The translations under genes and the position numbers were made by a program. From the NCBI GenBank assembly GCA_035222895.1, contig JAVYIG010007893.1, positions 1 to 64,000 of the forward strand: 64,000 bases of DNA, written 5' to 3'. Below are positions 44,232 to 56,281 of this stretch, in pieces. Each line of letters begins with the position of its first letter. The stretch's first letter is position 1. A model generated the notes under the pieces. The model searched no databases. It was given only the letters and a program-made list of their open reading frames with translations, and had not been told where the DNA came from. The DNA comes from Strongylocentrotus droebachiensis. Taxonomy: Eukaryota; Echinodermata; Echinoidea; Camarodonta; Strongylocentrotidae.

Positions 44232-44616
44232 CCCGCCCCCCCCCCACTTAGGGGTCGGAATGACCGCATGCGTGTTGCCAAAATGTCCGGTAAAGGGGTA
44301 CTTTTCGTGCGACAAAGTCCGGCCCGAGAATTGTAAAAAAAGGGGTGTATTTGACTTTTCAACCGGAGATTTCTTTAAAAAGGGGGTGTTTTTTTTTTTT
44401 TTTTTCTCTAATCTCTTTGGACTCCTGAGAAATAATTCCGAATTTAGGGGGGTACATTGAGCATTTTTCATGATTTAGGGGGGTCTTCAAGGCAGGAAAA
44501 GCCCGCAAAAAGCCCGCGTAAGGGGGGTTCGGAAATGTTGGCAGTCCTCAGATAGGGGGTGCTTTCAAAAAGAGGGAACGAGCATATGCGTACCCTAACT
44601 GAGTGGGGGGGGGGGG
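44232..44616. mobile_element. Non-autonomous hAT-like element, copy B (385 bp)
   Basis: It is flanked by perfect 8-base repeats ACCTCAGT (44224-44231 and 44617-44624). The ends are a C-run/ACTTAG and CTAACTGAGT/G-run inverted pair. The interior is the reverse complement of 3781-4174. Frames in it are element artefacts. Confidence 0.8.
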
Positions 44617-44624
44617 ACCTCAGT

Positions 44625-46871
44625 ATCTCTACCTTCCTCTCTCTTTCTCCCTCTCTCTCTCTAACTTGCATGTAGGCGCATATGCTAATTCATTTTTTTT
44701 CTTGTCAGTTTTTTTACCTTCAGACAAGTACCCGAAAACTTGAACAAAATAAAACAAAACTAAAAACAAGAACAAAAACAACGACGAAAAGCAAAAACAT
44801 CAAAGGACCACATTCATCATCTTTGTAAAAGTAGCCCCGCCCCCTCCTAAGTTTTGCGGATTCCTACAGCATTTATATTCTGAAGAAAAACCTGAACGGC
44901 GCAAATAACGAACATAAACATGAGGGGAAAATATGAACACAAAATCAAAATAGTGGACTAAATTCTATAAATAACGCAGTGACAATACACTGATATGTTC
45001 CACATAATGATTTGTAGTAGGACCTTCCGGGTGTGACCTATTGCCCCAAATATAAACTGCAGTTTTTATATTGACCAGTGCAGTACCATTGATCAGTACT
45101 GAAACACACTACTCTGTAAATTGGCAAAGCTGACCTTTCACGATTGATGAGCAAGCTCTGAGAAAATAGAAAAGGATGCGAAGTAAGATGAGGAAACCAA
45201 CAGTCATTTGCAGTTCAGTGCCTACATGTTCGAACCGTAAGTAATGTCACTTCGTTTATTATGTAATATAAACCGTAAATGATGTAGAATGTTCTGTTTC
45301 GCTGATTTGAATGGAAATGTAATAATTGTTATCATGCGATGTTTGGCCTTTGGAGTAATGCTGCTGTATGGCTACGCGTGATCCCCAGTGTGTGTTGCAA
45401 TGTTGTGTGTGTACTGTATATGTGTAATGTATTGATACTGGAGGGGGTTCGGACACTCAAATCTCGTTCTCAGCTCCGGCGACGCGGTAGAAATAGGAAA
45501 AATTGGAGGATGGGGGTACTAGTCCGAAATACATTAGACCTACATGTATATCTTACGATGTTATCTGCGTCCTGTTTATCAAAAGTGATATTATCTACCA
45601 CTTTTCATGAAAAGATCTGTTTGTGAATTGTGATCTGTCATAATGAATAAATTAAATAATAATTGACTGTGATCAGTCAGGTCAATGATGTCAAAATCAT
45701 TTCTACCATGTCTAATGATTCTATTGAACTTTATTAGGGGTTGTGTGTTTTTGCTCAAATTTTGGACAATTCAATAAAGGTCAAGCTGTCATGTTTGCCA
45801 TTCGATTTTATGGAAAAGTACAATTTTCAAAATTACTTTTGAAAGATTCATGACAACATGAAAATGAGTGTTTGGAAATGGATCCGGGCTCACCCAATCC
45901 AGCAAAGCATGAAGAGTCATAGACCGAAAGCTTCAGTCTCTCTAATCGTCGGTTGTTCCACTGAGACTACGTCTTGCTCCACTAGACCTCCGATTATCGA
46001 GACTAAAGTATGGCCTATCGGGACTGTGAGATTAGAGTGACCGAACAGAGATGAACGAAATGCTCTGAGGTTTTTCACTTTTTACGTCTTCATCATATCT
46101 AATTTTGCAGCAATACTACAGCCCCAGTTATCTATACAATAACGAAAACTTAAATATATACTTTGACTTACGATAGCTTGCTTATTCAGCTCCAAAATAG
46201 ATTTTTTGCATTCGAAAAAGACTTCTCGTCAGCGGGATTGCCAGTCAGCCATCTTGAATTGAGTATAATGAATATTCATTATAAAGTTTGCAAAAGGTCG
46301 ATAGACTCCACCCCCAATGACCTATCACAGATATACATGCACGCGCACGTAAGTGAGCCCATAGAGATCCTGTAAGATAATAAAGACCCCCTGATCGATG
46401 TGTTCGTTAATAATACAGCTAGTCCGTTGACCCGGAAATATATCTTGCGGGTCATAGATCACAGTTCAAGTACGGCGAAAGGTACAGCTTGACGAAAATG
46501 GGACAATTTGTATAAGTAAGTCCATTAATTTCATATTTGGAGAAGAGGTCATTTAAAAATATGTAGTGTAAATAGGAGAACACTACTTAAAGTCTTAAAC
46601 CTATTTTACATCTGAATTAGAAATCAGAAAATAAGATCTAAATAAAGAAAAATCGGGGAGAAAATGTTGTGGACGAAAAGATGTACATCGCTGGCTCTAG
46701 CTACCCCCACGGTACGAGATCTCTGTTGTACCGTCTGTATATGGGGAATGCCAACAAATGTCAGTTTTATTAAAGAAATGACCCATATCAGACGGTTATT
46801 TCTGTCTAGAAGAGTCGATGCTAATGCGTATATAACACACTAATGCACGCAATAAAGACAATGTGGCTGAT
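44625..46871. other. Non-coding region
   Basis: CT-rich tract at about 44625-44665, then AT-rich DNA without a gene or repeat I can define. Confidence 0.3.
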
Positions 46872-47414
46872 AGGGACACGTAAAACGGATGGAATTCACG
46901 GAAATGACCATTTTAAACGGAAAATGACCATTTGAAACGGAAAATGCAATTTCGAACGGAAAGTCGCGGAAAACCCCTTTCACTTCAAAACTCTTTTCAC
47001 TTCGAAAGTTTTTATTTTTTCAAGAAGAAAATCTCAAAACTTACACTTTTTTTGCGATTTGTTATGCAGTGAAAAAATGTCGGGCCTAAAATCATGGTTA
47101 ATAACTCTGAATATTTAGCGATATTCGTCAGATTCTTAGGAGACAGGGCGCTGCCATTTTGTTTCGCTGGACCATTAGAGATCGTGACACAAAACACGGT
47201 ACAAATAGCAGCGAATCAATCCTATTATGCCAGCTAGGCATCATACTAGACGTAATACTAGGCTCACACACACGCCAGCAGCGGGCGCTAAGTGCGGCGA
47301 GATTGTACACACGTTGTTGTACAGTTCGCTATCAGTGGCAAAACGGAATTCACAGAATTCCAGATTTTCTGAAACGTAAAAAGCCATTTTTTAAAACAGA
47401 AAATCAGTGTCCCT
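46872..47414. mobile_element. hAT-like MITE with 8-bp target duplication (543 bp)
   Basis: The element starts AGGGACACG and ends AGTGTCCCT. Flanks TGGCTGAT (46864-46871) and AGGCTGAT (47415-47422) match at 7 of 8 bases. Near the left end, AACGGAAAATG-type units repeat several times. No transposase. Confidence 0.65.
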
Positions 47415-47591
47415 AGGCTGATCAGCAAGTTTGACAGTAGACTCACGATTTGAATTTTTATAAATTATTCTTTCTTTCATCGGTAAGTTGAAAAAAATTG
47501 TATTTTGCTGCTATTTAGGTGTCATCAATTGTCTGTCACTAATGTACCAATTTTTAGTGGAATCGGTTGAGTTTTGTACTGTGGTGTTTGA

Positions 47592-47819
47592 AATGTTGAG
47601 AATCATCAGATAGCCATCCCTCTTCCAGATTACATCTCACAGAAAGGTAGAGCTACAAGAAGTCAACATCATCTTCGTTTCACCAGACTTGGTACATCCT
47701 CTGATTCTTACAAGTACAGCTTCTTTCCTCGTACCATGAAAGACTGGGATGAGCTTCCTACAAATATCATTGAGCTGCCCACATTGAAGCAGTTCAAGGA
47801 AGCCATCAGCTGCGAATAG
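47592..47819 (+). pseudogene. 3' end of a non-LTR (CR1/L2-like) retrotransposon ORF2
   Basis: The plus-strand frame, open only from 47592, encodes PLPDYISQKGRATRSQHH, then LRFTRLGTSSDSYKYSFFPR, TMKDWDELPTNIIELPTLKQ, and ends FKEAISCE at a TAG. The RxxxxxYKYSFFPRTxxDWNxLP pattern is the conserved C-terminal tail of CR1/L2-like reverse-transcriptase polyproteins. Upstream RT and endonuclease domains are absent, as expected for a 5'-truncated copy. Confidence 0.75.
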
Positions 47820-50800
47820 TCACAGCATCATTATTTTTACTTGCACCATAAACATGTACACATATAATTAGGCACAAATTCACACAAGCCATCCACCGTC
47901 GGCAGAAGATAGTCACTCTTCACCTTGTCTAGATGCTGAACAGAATTTTATCAAATGATGGAATGAGAGTAAATCCAATCCTCTGATGAAGATTAGATGT
48001 GAATGTCCATTGTAACTTCATGAAAATAGTACATAGAGAAACAGAAAGTAAAAATGAACAGTAGCACTAGCAGAGACTGATTTGTATATGTACAGGTGTT
48101 ATACTTTATTTCTAGAAATAAAACAAGAGAAAGGTTCCGGCTAATGGAAAACTACAAATATATAGGTAATATGTATATATTGCTCCTAAAACAACCTTCC
48201 TGTTATAAAAGAAGATTGGCTCCCCTGAGTCCCCCCCCCCCAAAAAAAAAAAACGCTTCTTGGAACAATAAACAGTATTTTTTAGGTGAAAGATGATCTG
48301 CTACATGGTACAGTACTACTCATTGCAACAGACATAGACACAGTGTGGTTTGTTGTAGGCTGTTTGCCTTTAAAGATAAAGTTGAGTTGTGGTCATGCGA
48401 TTGCATTAAATGAAAGAAACGTTTTGGAATCAAACAAAAAAGGTTGTTCATCTAGCATATAAGTATTGGTATGTACTGCAAGGTTCTGGAATCATCACAA
48501 TGATAAGAAATCTGACCCAGTCTTGGTAAAGTTACGAGCACTGTACACAGAAAGATATATATGGGACTACAAAAAACATGTGGCAAATAAAGCTGTCCCG
48601 GTTTTTATGATGTTACATGCCATATTTAGAATATTAAGGCATTAAATAAAAGAGGCAAAGAGCCATGCTTTTCAGGGAGCATTTTTTAGCTGATGTTCTT
48701 CCACACTTGCATAATACAATGATAATGCTCACAAATTATTTTTCACCTCTTCCCAGAACTCAACCTTCTCTTTAAAAATAGCAAGAAAAATTAACTGTAG
48801 TGTACACATGCATCAGGGGGTAGGCCTACATGTATATTTATGATGTTCAATTACATGATATTGGGCAATATGATGTCTTTTAAAAATTTTTTTTAGGGGG
48901 GTGGGGTAGTTGATTCAGGAATGGTAGATGATCGGGTACATGTAGTTGTCTAAAAAGGGATTGGGTAACTTTATCTCAGATTCTGAAACAAAATCCTGGA
49001 CTTAGCTCATGCTGCAATGATAATTATAAACCTTTAGAACCCCATGACTTTTACAAGCCGATCGCCTGTCGTGATTATCAAGATTATTATGATTGGAAAT
49101 CAAAATTTAAAAATTTGGTTTCCTAACACTACAGTACAGTGTATACAATAAGAAAAGTAACAACAATGATAAATGGTATGATAAGATTATTGAATATAGA
49201 GGCTTGTGTTGTAGGTACTATCTTATCTATGGTGTGTATGTGATATAACAAATAATCTGCACGTACTGTTAAGAAACACTCACAAAGCCCACATGAATGT
49301 TTTGCTTACGATATTATTTTTCAATACTATCTTAAAAGATAGATAAATATAAAACGAAATAAAAAAAAATAACAAAAATAATAATACAAAAATGAGAGAT
49401 ATAAGACATACAGTATTTTGGCGACAATAGTCACAACTGACTAATCGCCAATAAGCCAAAACAATACAACATTGGGGCAAATGAGTACCGTATGGTAAAA
49501 CCGGTCACTCAAAGATTTTTACTTTTTTGAGGCACTTCTTGATCATTTTGAAGCGCAAGTCACAGACACGTACTTTATGGCCATGAACTCTATCTATTTA
49601 GGTGTTATTTAATAATTTTCACTTCAGGAATGCAAATTAAAGCCTTCTTAAAGATAAACTTGAGTTCTGGTAAAAAAAGAAAATGAATTCTCACAGAATC
49701 TAACAAAACTTACACTGAATGTTCAAGATTACAAATAAATGTCATGTGCCAAACAATTTTGGAAGAAAATGTATACTGGCTGAGTAATGAGCATAGAAAG
49801 GTAAGGAAATCAGGGTAGTACCAGCCCCGACACCATGTGTGTTGTCCCATATACATCTATCTGTGTAAGTGATTGTTACTTTACCAAGACTCTGCCAAAT
49901 TTATGATGATTTTGATGACTCTAGAACCTTGCATTACACACCATTACTTACATGCTATATGATCAACTTTTCTGATCCATTCCACACCTTTTCTTTCACA
50001 ATGCAATCGCATTACCAGTACTCAAGTTTATCTTTAATGTGGTGTCAAAACCTTAGTGGTGCTGTTTGATTTAATTCTTCTATTTTCTCAACCAATACAC
50101 TGCAGAATGGAAACACTTGAAATATGCCATATAAACCAATGTAAAATGCAACAAAAAATTCCTGTTAATTCAAAGGATAACGTTGAATTTGCATGTTATC
50201 AAACACAACTTTTTTTACAGAGTAAATATTTTGATAATTATTCATTAAACAAAAATGTTATCTAATGTGTCATATTCTGTTAAGTTAAATATACAAACGT
50301 GAATGCAAACTATCATGTAAATGTATGATTGTTAATACATGGACATGTACATGTGTACAGTGTACACATAAATATTGTTTATGTATATATTTCTATCATG
50401 CCTTTTGAGGGTTTAAATCTGCTTTGAATGATTAAATGCTGTAAACAGTCCGAGAGCAGAGTGTGATATCAAATTTGTCATTTTGTATTTTCCGGTAACT
50501 AAATTTTTAACGGTGCGTTTCAATAATAGAATAGAGAAAATTGTACATGTAATGTCATTATGGTGCAAAAGTAAGTCACCCCTTTGACCTTGTAATTAAT
50601 TTGCATCAATTAGTTTCTCTGCTTTACAATTCAACCGTCTGATTCTTTGTTTTGATACAGGGTTGTTGTTTTGTACACAGCATTAATTATTGTTGCTATT
50701 GGAGACAGCCATTGATCATTTTGGCCTTCATTTATTTAACCTGGAATGGTCACATGGTTCATGCAATCACAAACTGCTCAACAAGAGCAGGCAAAAAATT
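47820..50800. other. Non-coding region
   Basis: AT-rich, with a C-run/A-run near 48231-48252 and a GGGGGGTGGGG patch near 48896. The first few hundred bases may be the 3' UTR of the retrotransposon remnant. No gene found. Confidence 0.3.
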
Positions 50801-50813
50801 AAGTTTTTCATTT

Positions 50814-50935
50814 CGGGGGCTCCATTTCAAATTTTTGGAAATTTTCGGGGGCTACTTTTTCAACTTTCGGGGGCTCTTTTTTTCCATTTCGGGGGCTCTT
50901 TTTTTCCATTTCGGGGGCTCTTTTTTCTGGGGCTA
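50814..50935. repeat. 22-bp tandem repeat TTTCGGGGGCTCTTTTTTTC-type
   Basis: CGGGGGCT occurs at 50814, 50846, 50868, 50890 and 50912. The last four are spaced exactly 22 bp. Related CCCCCGAAAT and TTTCGGGGGCTG segments occur again near 51955-51990, so the two may be ends of one element. Confidence 0.7.
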
Positions 50936-51292
50936 CTTATTCATTAATTCAGAAAAGGATAGGCCTAGAGGGTCTACAGTTTGTTGAGATTTGTTTAGTA
51001 GGCTAAGGTTTCGGGCTTAATTCCTGCTTCATAATTGCCTATTAAAAAAGAAACCCTTTTTTCTAGACCCCAGATTGTGATTATTTCTGGCCATGAATTT
51101 CGATAATCATTTTTCAAAATAAAATTTTCACAAGAAAATCAGACAGTCGTTTAAAAACGTAGACATTAGTAATACTTTTACTAATTCTAAGCTCAGGTTT
51201 CGTACATCTATTCACGATACTATATTGAAATCGCGGCAATAATGATGCAAACCAACAGATAACAATTTCAAAGTGTCAAATCTCTTCGACTC

Positions 51293-51401
51293 GAGCTCAG
51301 CTAGCGAGCTAACTCCGGGAAGCTCCGACACGTACACCGGCGCCCCAGCGGCGCCGCCGGTGTTGGAGCTTCACGGAGTTACAAGCGAGCTAGCTCAGCT
51401 C
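51293..51401. repeat. GC-rich imperfect palindrome
   Basis: GAGCTCAGCTAGCGAGCTAA, CTCCGGGAAGCTCCGACAC and CACCGGCGCC on the left are answered by complementary GGCGCCGCCGGTGT, TGGAGCTTCACGGAGTT and GCGAGCTAGCTCAGCTC on the right. The ~109-base structure stands out from AT-rich flanks. Confidence 0.65.
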
Positions 51402-51731
51402 ACCTCAACTCACACACCGCACAGCGGCAATGCACTGTATTGTATGCGTGTCAGTCACGGTGATTTTGTCTGATTTTCTTTACTTTGAAGAAATGATTAT
51501 CAAAATTACGAAAACATGGCGAGAATATCACAAAATAGGCTTTAATTACATACCTCTATTTATGCAAACTATATAAAATTGCGGCAATCGTGAATTTGGG
51601 ATGGAAATTGATTGCAGTTTTAGCGATGTTTAGTGGTCTAGGTTCAGCTAATATTGATCTACCGAAACAAAATCGACCGCCAAAAAACTTGACCCCTTTG
51701 CTCCGTCTCGATCTATCTCGCAACTGCGAAA

Positions 51732-51914
51732 ATGTACGTGTTTTGCCGTCCTTGCGTGCGACATGGTAAGCCAGGTAAGGTATGGAATATGATTCGATTT
51801 TTTTACTACCGATTTTTGTGTACAATTTTACAAGGAGATTCAGCGCGCAGACCAAGAAATGCACAAAATGAATACGAAGCTAGAAGAGAGCGCGCGGCCG
51901 CTCGTAATCGTTAA
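51732..51914 (+). CDS. Small ORF of unknown function, possibly element-derived
   Basis: A 60-codon frame starts MYVFCRPCVRHGKPG and ends EARRERAAARNR. An internal GTAAGG donor (after CATGGTAAGCCAG) and a TTTTACAAG acceptor would remove about 60 bases and stay in frame, so it could be a two-exon peptide. The Arg/Ala/Asn-rich end resembles basic N-terminal regions of some transposon proteins. It lies between GGGGGCT-type repeats, so an element origin is likelier than a host gene. Confidence 0.2.
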   Translation: MYVFCRPCVRHGKPGKVWNMIRFFYYRFLCTILQGDSARRPRNAQNEYEARRERAAARNR

Positions 51915-52035
51915 GTTACGGGGGCGATTTGAGATCATTTCACTTTTTGATGTCGCCCCCGAAATCGGATTTTGAGCCTATTTCGGGGGCTGTTTATGGT
52001 GTTTCCGGGGCGAATCCGCCCTCCGCCCCCGTGTA

Positions 52036-52851
52036 TTTTTTTTACAAGAGACTGATCAGAGAAGGTTGAGGTCAGGGGAAGAACTAAAGAAATGAGAGCT
52101 AAATTGTACCCCTCTCCTCTCTGCAATACATTATAGGCTACCTTTTTGTGTTATGTATTACCGGTATGTATTTGAAGTTACATACAATGTATTACTCTTT
52201 TTCAATATAAAAATAAAAGAAATTCACCCAAGCGTTAAAAAATGTATCCTTTAAGTTCAACTACGTTTATGTAAATACTGTTTCAATTTTGTTTTATGGA
52301 CAAGTAGGGGTTGGTAAGTTCTAAAGTATTTGATACATGTGCATGTACATACAACCTGTATTTACACGTAGGCCTATATCAGCATACATGTAAAATTAAA
52401 TGATACATATTTAATTATTTATCCAGTTCTTTTAAGAAATTATTTATAATTTCATACCTATTTATTTGCTGAATTATATACAGTACATGTAAACACTAAA
52501 CACTGTACATGTTGTATGTATTTGGAGAGATCTCCACTGTTCAGACGTTCAGTATTTACAACCCCGGAACCCCCCCCCCCCCCCAAAAAAAAAAAAAAAA
52601 AAAAAAAAAAAATTACTCTTATTCTAGTACATGTACATCTTTTGGGTTATCTAATAATTGTTAAACAAGTGATTACTAATATGCAGGCTTGAAAATATTC
52701 AAAAGTATGTAAATTATTATTCCTCCTCCTGTTCTTATACCTCATACTTATTGTGAAATTATCTCCTTGTTTTGCATGTCAATCATATATTTCATGATTT
52801 AGAGAGAATGTACTATATTTGTAATTTTTTTTTTTTCCTGGAAAAAGGGCT
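52036..52851. other. Non-coding region with a C-run/A-run
   Basis: AT-rich. Poly-C followed by poly-A at about 52568-52611. No other structure seen. Confidence 0.3.
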
Positions 52852-53458
52852 TACCGTATTTGCCGGCGATAAGGCCGCAGCGCCGTATAGGCCGCACCCC
52901 CAATTTTGACATTTAAAAAAAAAAAATTAAAAAAAAGAAGAAGAAAAAAGAAAAAAGAAAAAAAATCTTTTGCCAAAGTTGGGATTCGATCTGTTGCGTA
53001 CCAATGTTGATGTGACTAAAATCACCACCTTTAACCGCTCGGCCATCCTGCACTAATACCATACACTGCAGTTTTCTGTGATGTATTCATTGAAATGGAT
53101 TGAAAATGGCGACTTCGCGTGCTGGATGCTTCGCGGCAGCTCCCGTTAAACGGGCCCTTCTTTTACTTTTGCAATGCATTGGCACGAAACTTAGATCAAA
53201 ATCTATCGGCAGATGTTGTTTTTGAAAGTTTATTTTCGTCTTCATGTCAACAATGCAAGCAAGATAAAATTGTCGGTAAGATGTGTGAAAATGTATAGTT
53301 ATTGTACCGTTCGTAGATCTAGTCCCATATATGTACAAATTCGTGCTGGTTTTGACTTTTTTTTTTTTTTTTTCTGTTTCGCCGTAAAGGCTGCACCCCG
53401 ACTTTTTGATATTTTCTCTTCCAAAAATACTGCGGCCTTTACGCCGGCAAATACGGTA
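52852..53458 (-). mobile_element. Inverted-repeat element carrying a tRNA-Leu-like sequence, copy 1 (607 bp)
   Basis: TACCGTATTTGCCGGCG at the left is answered by CGCCGGCAAATACGGTA at the right, with neighbouring AAGGCCGCA/TGCGGCCTTT. The ends are TA, so a TA target duplication is possible. The interior has A-rich DNA, the tRNA-like sequence on the minus strand near the left end, and a G/C-rich segment with GCGACTTCGCGTGCTGG. It is the same family, opposite orientation, as 56282-56878. Confidence 0.75.
52972..53053 (-). pseudogene. tRNA-Leu-like pseudogene inside the element
   Basis: The minus strand contains GGATGGCCGAGCGGTTAAAG, the canonical A-box/D-arm of class II (Leu/Ser) tRNAs, then a long variable arm and GATCGAATCCCAA, a degraded B-box/T-arm. 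Stems contain mismatches, so a functional tRNA is unlikely. Confidence 0.55.
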
Positions 53459-56281
53459 TTAAAAAAGTAAATCTCATGAAGAAAATTGTTCAATAAAACC
53501 CCCCCCCCCCCCAACCTCTGCTATGTATATGTACATATCCAAACTGATTGAATAGGTAATTACTGTAGGTATTAAATGTTATGACAAAAAAACCTATTAT
53601 CAGATTTGAAATCTTTGATTGCATATATTTTATGCTGAGGGTAAAAAACAGGATAATGATTGTGGATTTCGCGTTTCTCCAGGCTATCCCCGTTAAACGT
53701 CATGTATTTAGCCCAGAAACGAGATGACTCCTCCTGGCGGTTCAAATTTTGCAGGATGTTTTTTTTCTTCATTGCATCCTACTTTAATCTCAACTCTGTT
53801 CTGAAAGCATCTTTTCTGGCTCGCACGTGGACCCACATGCGCTTAGTGATGCAGGAGTGGGCAGGGGATTGTCGACGCTGCTTCTCCACCCCCATCCTCT
53901 CCTCTCCTCTCATTAGCCAACTCATTTGCATTCTCCATTACTCCACTTGACGCTACGACGGAAAGCACCAAACATATGAACTCTTCTGCTTTTGATATGC
54001 ATCCATTTCATTTGTATGAAGCGCCTCTCATTTTATAAATGCGGAGCTATTGCATGGTGTTTTGCTGGAAGAAAGGATTCTAGTTGCTCTGGAATCAACG
54101 CAAGATAGGTTCCAAGAAATCTATTCTTCTTTAAAAAGATGTCAAGGACAGTGTGAATGCCAAGGAGAGGATTTTGATTGTCGTCTTGTAGTCATCACCG
54201 TTTAAAGTGATGCCTCTTCTTTTATCAATAGCAGAGGGATTCTGCTCTGACTCTGAGTATGTACATGTATGCTACATCCAACCAATACTATAATTTTGTA
54301 CAGTTAAATAATTCTCTCTTTTTTTGCACTCGATCTCAATTCAAGATGCTGCTGCCATATAAAGTTATTCACTTTTTTACACATGCATGCTTTGCTTGAT
54401 GATGTATAGTACTAATGTGTGACCGGTGATGCTGAGCGTGGATACTGCTTCACATGTTGAAAGTGCAATTACCGGTATTGGTTTTCTAAGATATGATAAA
54501 AGTACTAATTATCGCATTTACGCTAATAGGTAAAGTTCTGTGCATGTACAAGGTACCCATACATGTATGTCACATTAATGTACACTGTACAGTACTGTAT
54601 GTGCACCTTGTATAGGTTTTAAAGTGCCATGAGCTCATATGAAGCATTTAAAAGCATTGTCTTCAAAATGTTGGTCACGCAAGCTCCCAGTTAAGTTCTC
54701 CTAATTTGAATTACATTTGTAAGAATGATACTTGAAAGGAAGTTTATGCTTTTAAATGCATGTTGTATTTGTACTTTTACAGAGCACACTGCACATCATG
54801 CATATTCTAGGAATGTAATTTTTAGTGTTGATGTTACATGTACAGTATTATGTGAATGTGTCACACATCAGTTCCGTTTTAGCTCCATTAAAGTGGTTTG
54901 TTCTCATTCTGATATAAACACTCATACATGTGTAGATGTACAGTGTACATTGTATACAATACATACATGTACAATTGTACATGTATGGTATCTTGGGGCC
55001 CAAATTGTTATTGCTTGAATCAAAGACTAAATTCATATCATGTAAGATCTATTAACAGTGTTAATCCTATCCTGGAGTATACTACCTACAGTGTACATGT
55101 AGTACATTACATATGCTACATGTAAAAGTTCAAAATAGATTTAACAAATGCTCCCCAAAAATGATATTTAATTGCATCGTTCTTGCAGAATGAATACTTA
55201 TTCGGAATGTAGATTTCGATCTCCTTTGGTACTAGTTTCAAATCAATTGCTATTTTTACGTTTTAGACATTTACTGAGTCACTGGTACGTGTGATAAAAC
55301 CTGCTGTCATACTACAGTGGTATACTGTGTGTGTGTGTGTGTGTGTGTACACATCACTTTTGAGGTGTCACTGTCAACCACATACCAGGAAGAAAGGAAA
55401 ACCAAATCTCCTGAAATATCAATTACATCATTACAAACGGTTCAAAAATTGCACAGAGCCGGTACTTAATATTTTTTTCATGAATCCCCTTTTCAGTTTG
55501 TTTGGAATGAGGTGTTCCTGCGAGTAATACTTTGTGATCTTTAGATTAGGAATGGGGATTTTTGTGGTTTCGTCTGGACAAAAGGTATTTACATCAAGCC
55601 AATATATGAATCAATTATTAGGCTGCGCTATAGAATTCAACCATACAATACTGTACTTCGAAAAAGTTACTTTCGACTGAAGTTGTCATGATATTCAAAT
55701 GTAAATTACAGTGCAGCAATTTGACATACAAGTACATTACTAGTTGCAATGTCTGTTCAGAGCCAGAAGGGTATTAAAGCCCCACTGTGTTCTTTACAAG
55801 TTTTCACAACCTTCTACATATAAAGGAAAAGTCCACTCTGATATAAGTTTGTTTATAATAAAAGTAAGTTTTAAGTTATAGGAAAATACAATGGAGATAA
55901 AAATGTAATATTTTTTAAGTTGTAATACTGTATATCAAACATGAATTTACATGACATGTACATATAAATTGACAGTTGCTTTAATACTAACAAGCATTTA
56001 TGCTTTTTAGCAGTCAGGTAAAATAACCACCACTAAAAAAACACTTAAAAACCTCTTAATTTCCATTGCAAATAGCCATTCATTTTTAAAACTGAGAATT
56101 ATCAAAACAATTTTTTGATTGTTGTGAAGAAATAGATTTCTTTTATAAGTGCTACATGTATATGTACAAACTTGTTTTCAATGCAATACATTTAAGTAGG
56201 GCACAGGAATAGCAATCTTGTGTCTGAGAAGAAAAAAAAGGCATTGAAATATATTAATATAATACTTCTTTAAATAGTAAT
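53459..56281. other. Non-coding region upstream of the plus-strand zinc-finger gene
   Basis: A poly-C tract sits near 53500. A less AT-rich stretch at about 53820-53960 contains CACGTG, an octamer-like ATTTGCAT and CTCATTAGCC. It could be a promoter, but no first exon can be demonstrated. A (TG)n run lies at about 55328-55349. Confidence 0.3.

Noticed and set aside
53660-53950. 96-codon plus-strand ORF as a first exon of the zinc-finger gene
   Set aside because: No signal, domain or donor in the required phase could be shown. The region is more plausibly regulatory or non-coding.
55773-55830. Further copy of the TTAA MITE family
   Set aside because: Only the first ~14 bases (TTAAAGCCCCACTG) match. 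The rest differs, so it is at most a truncated or different element.
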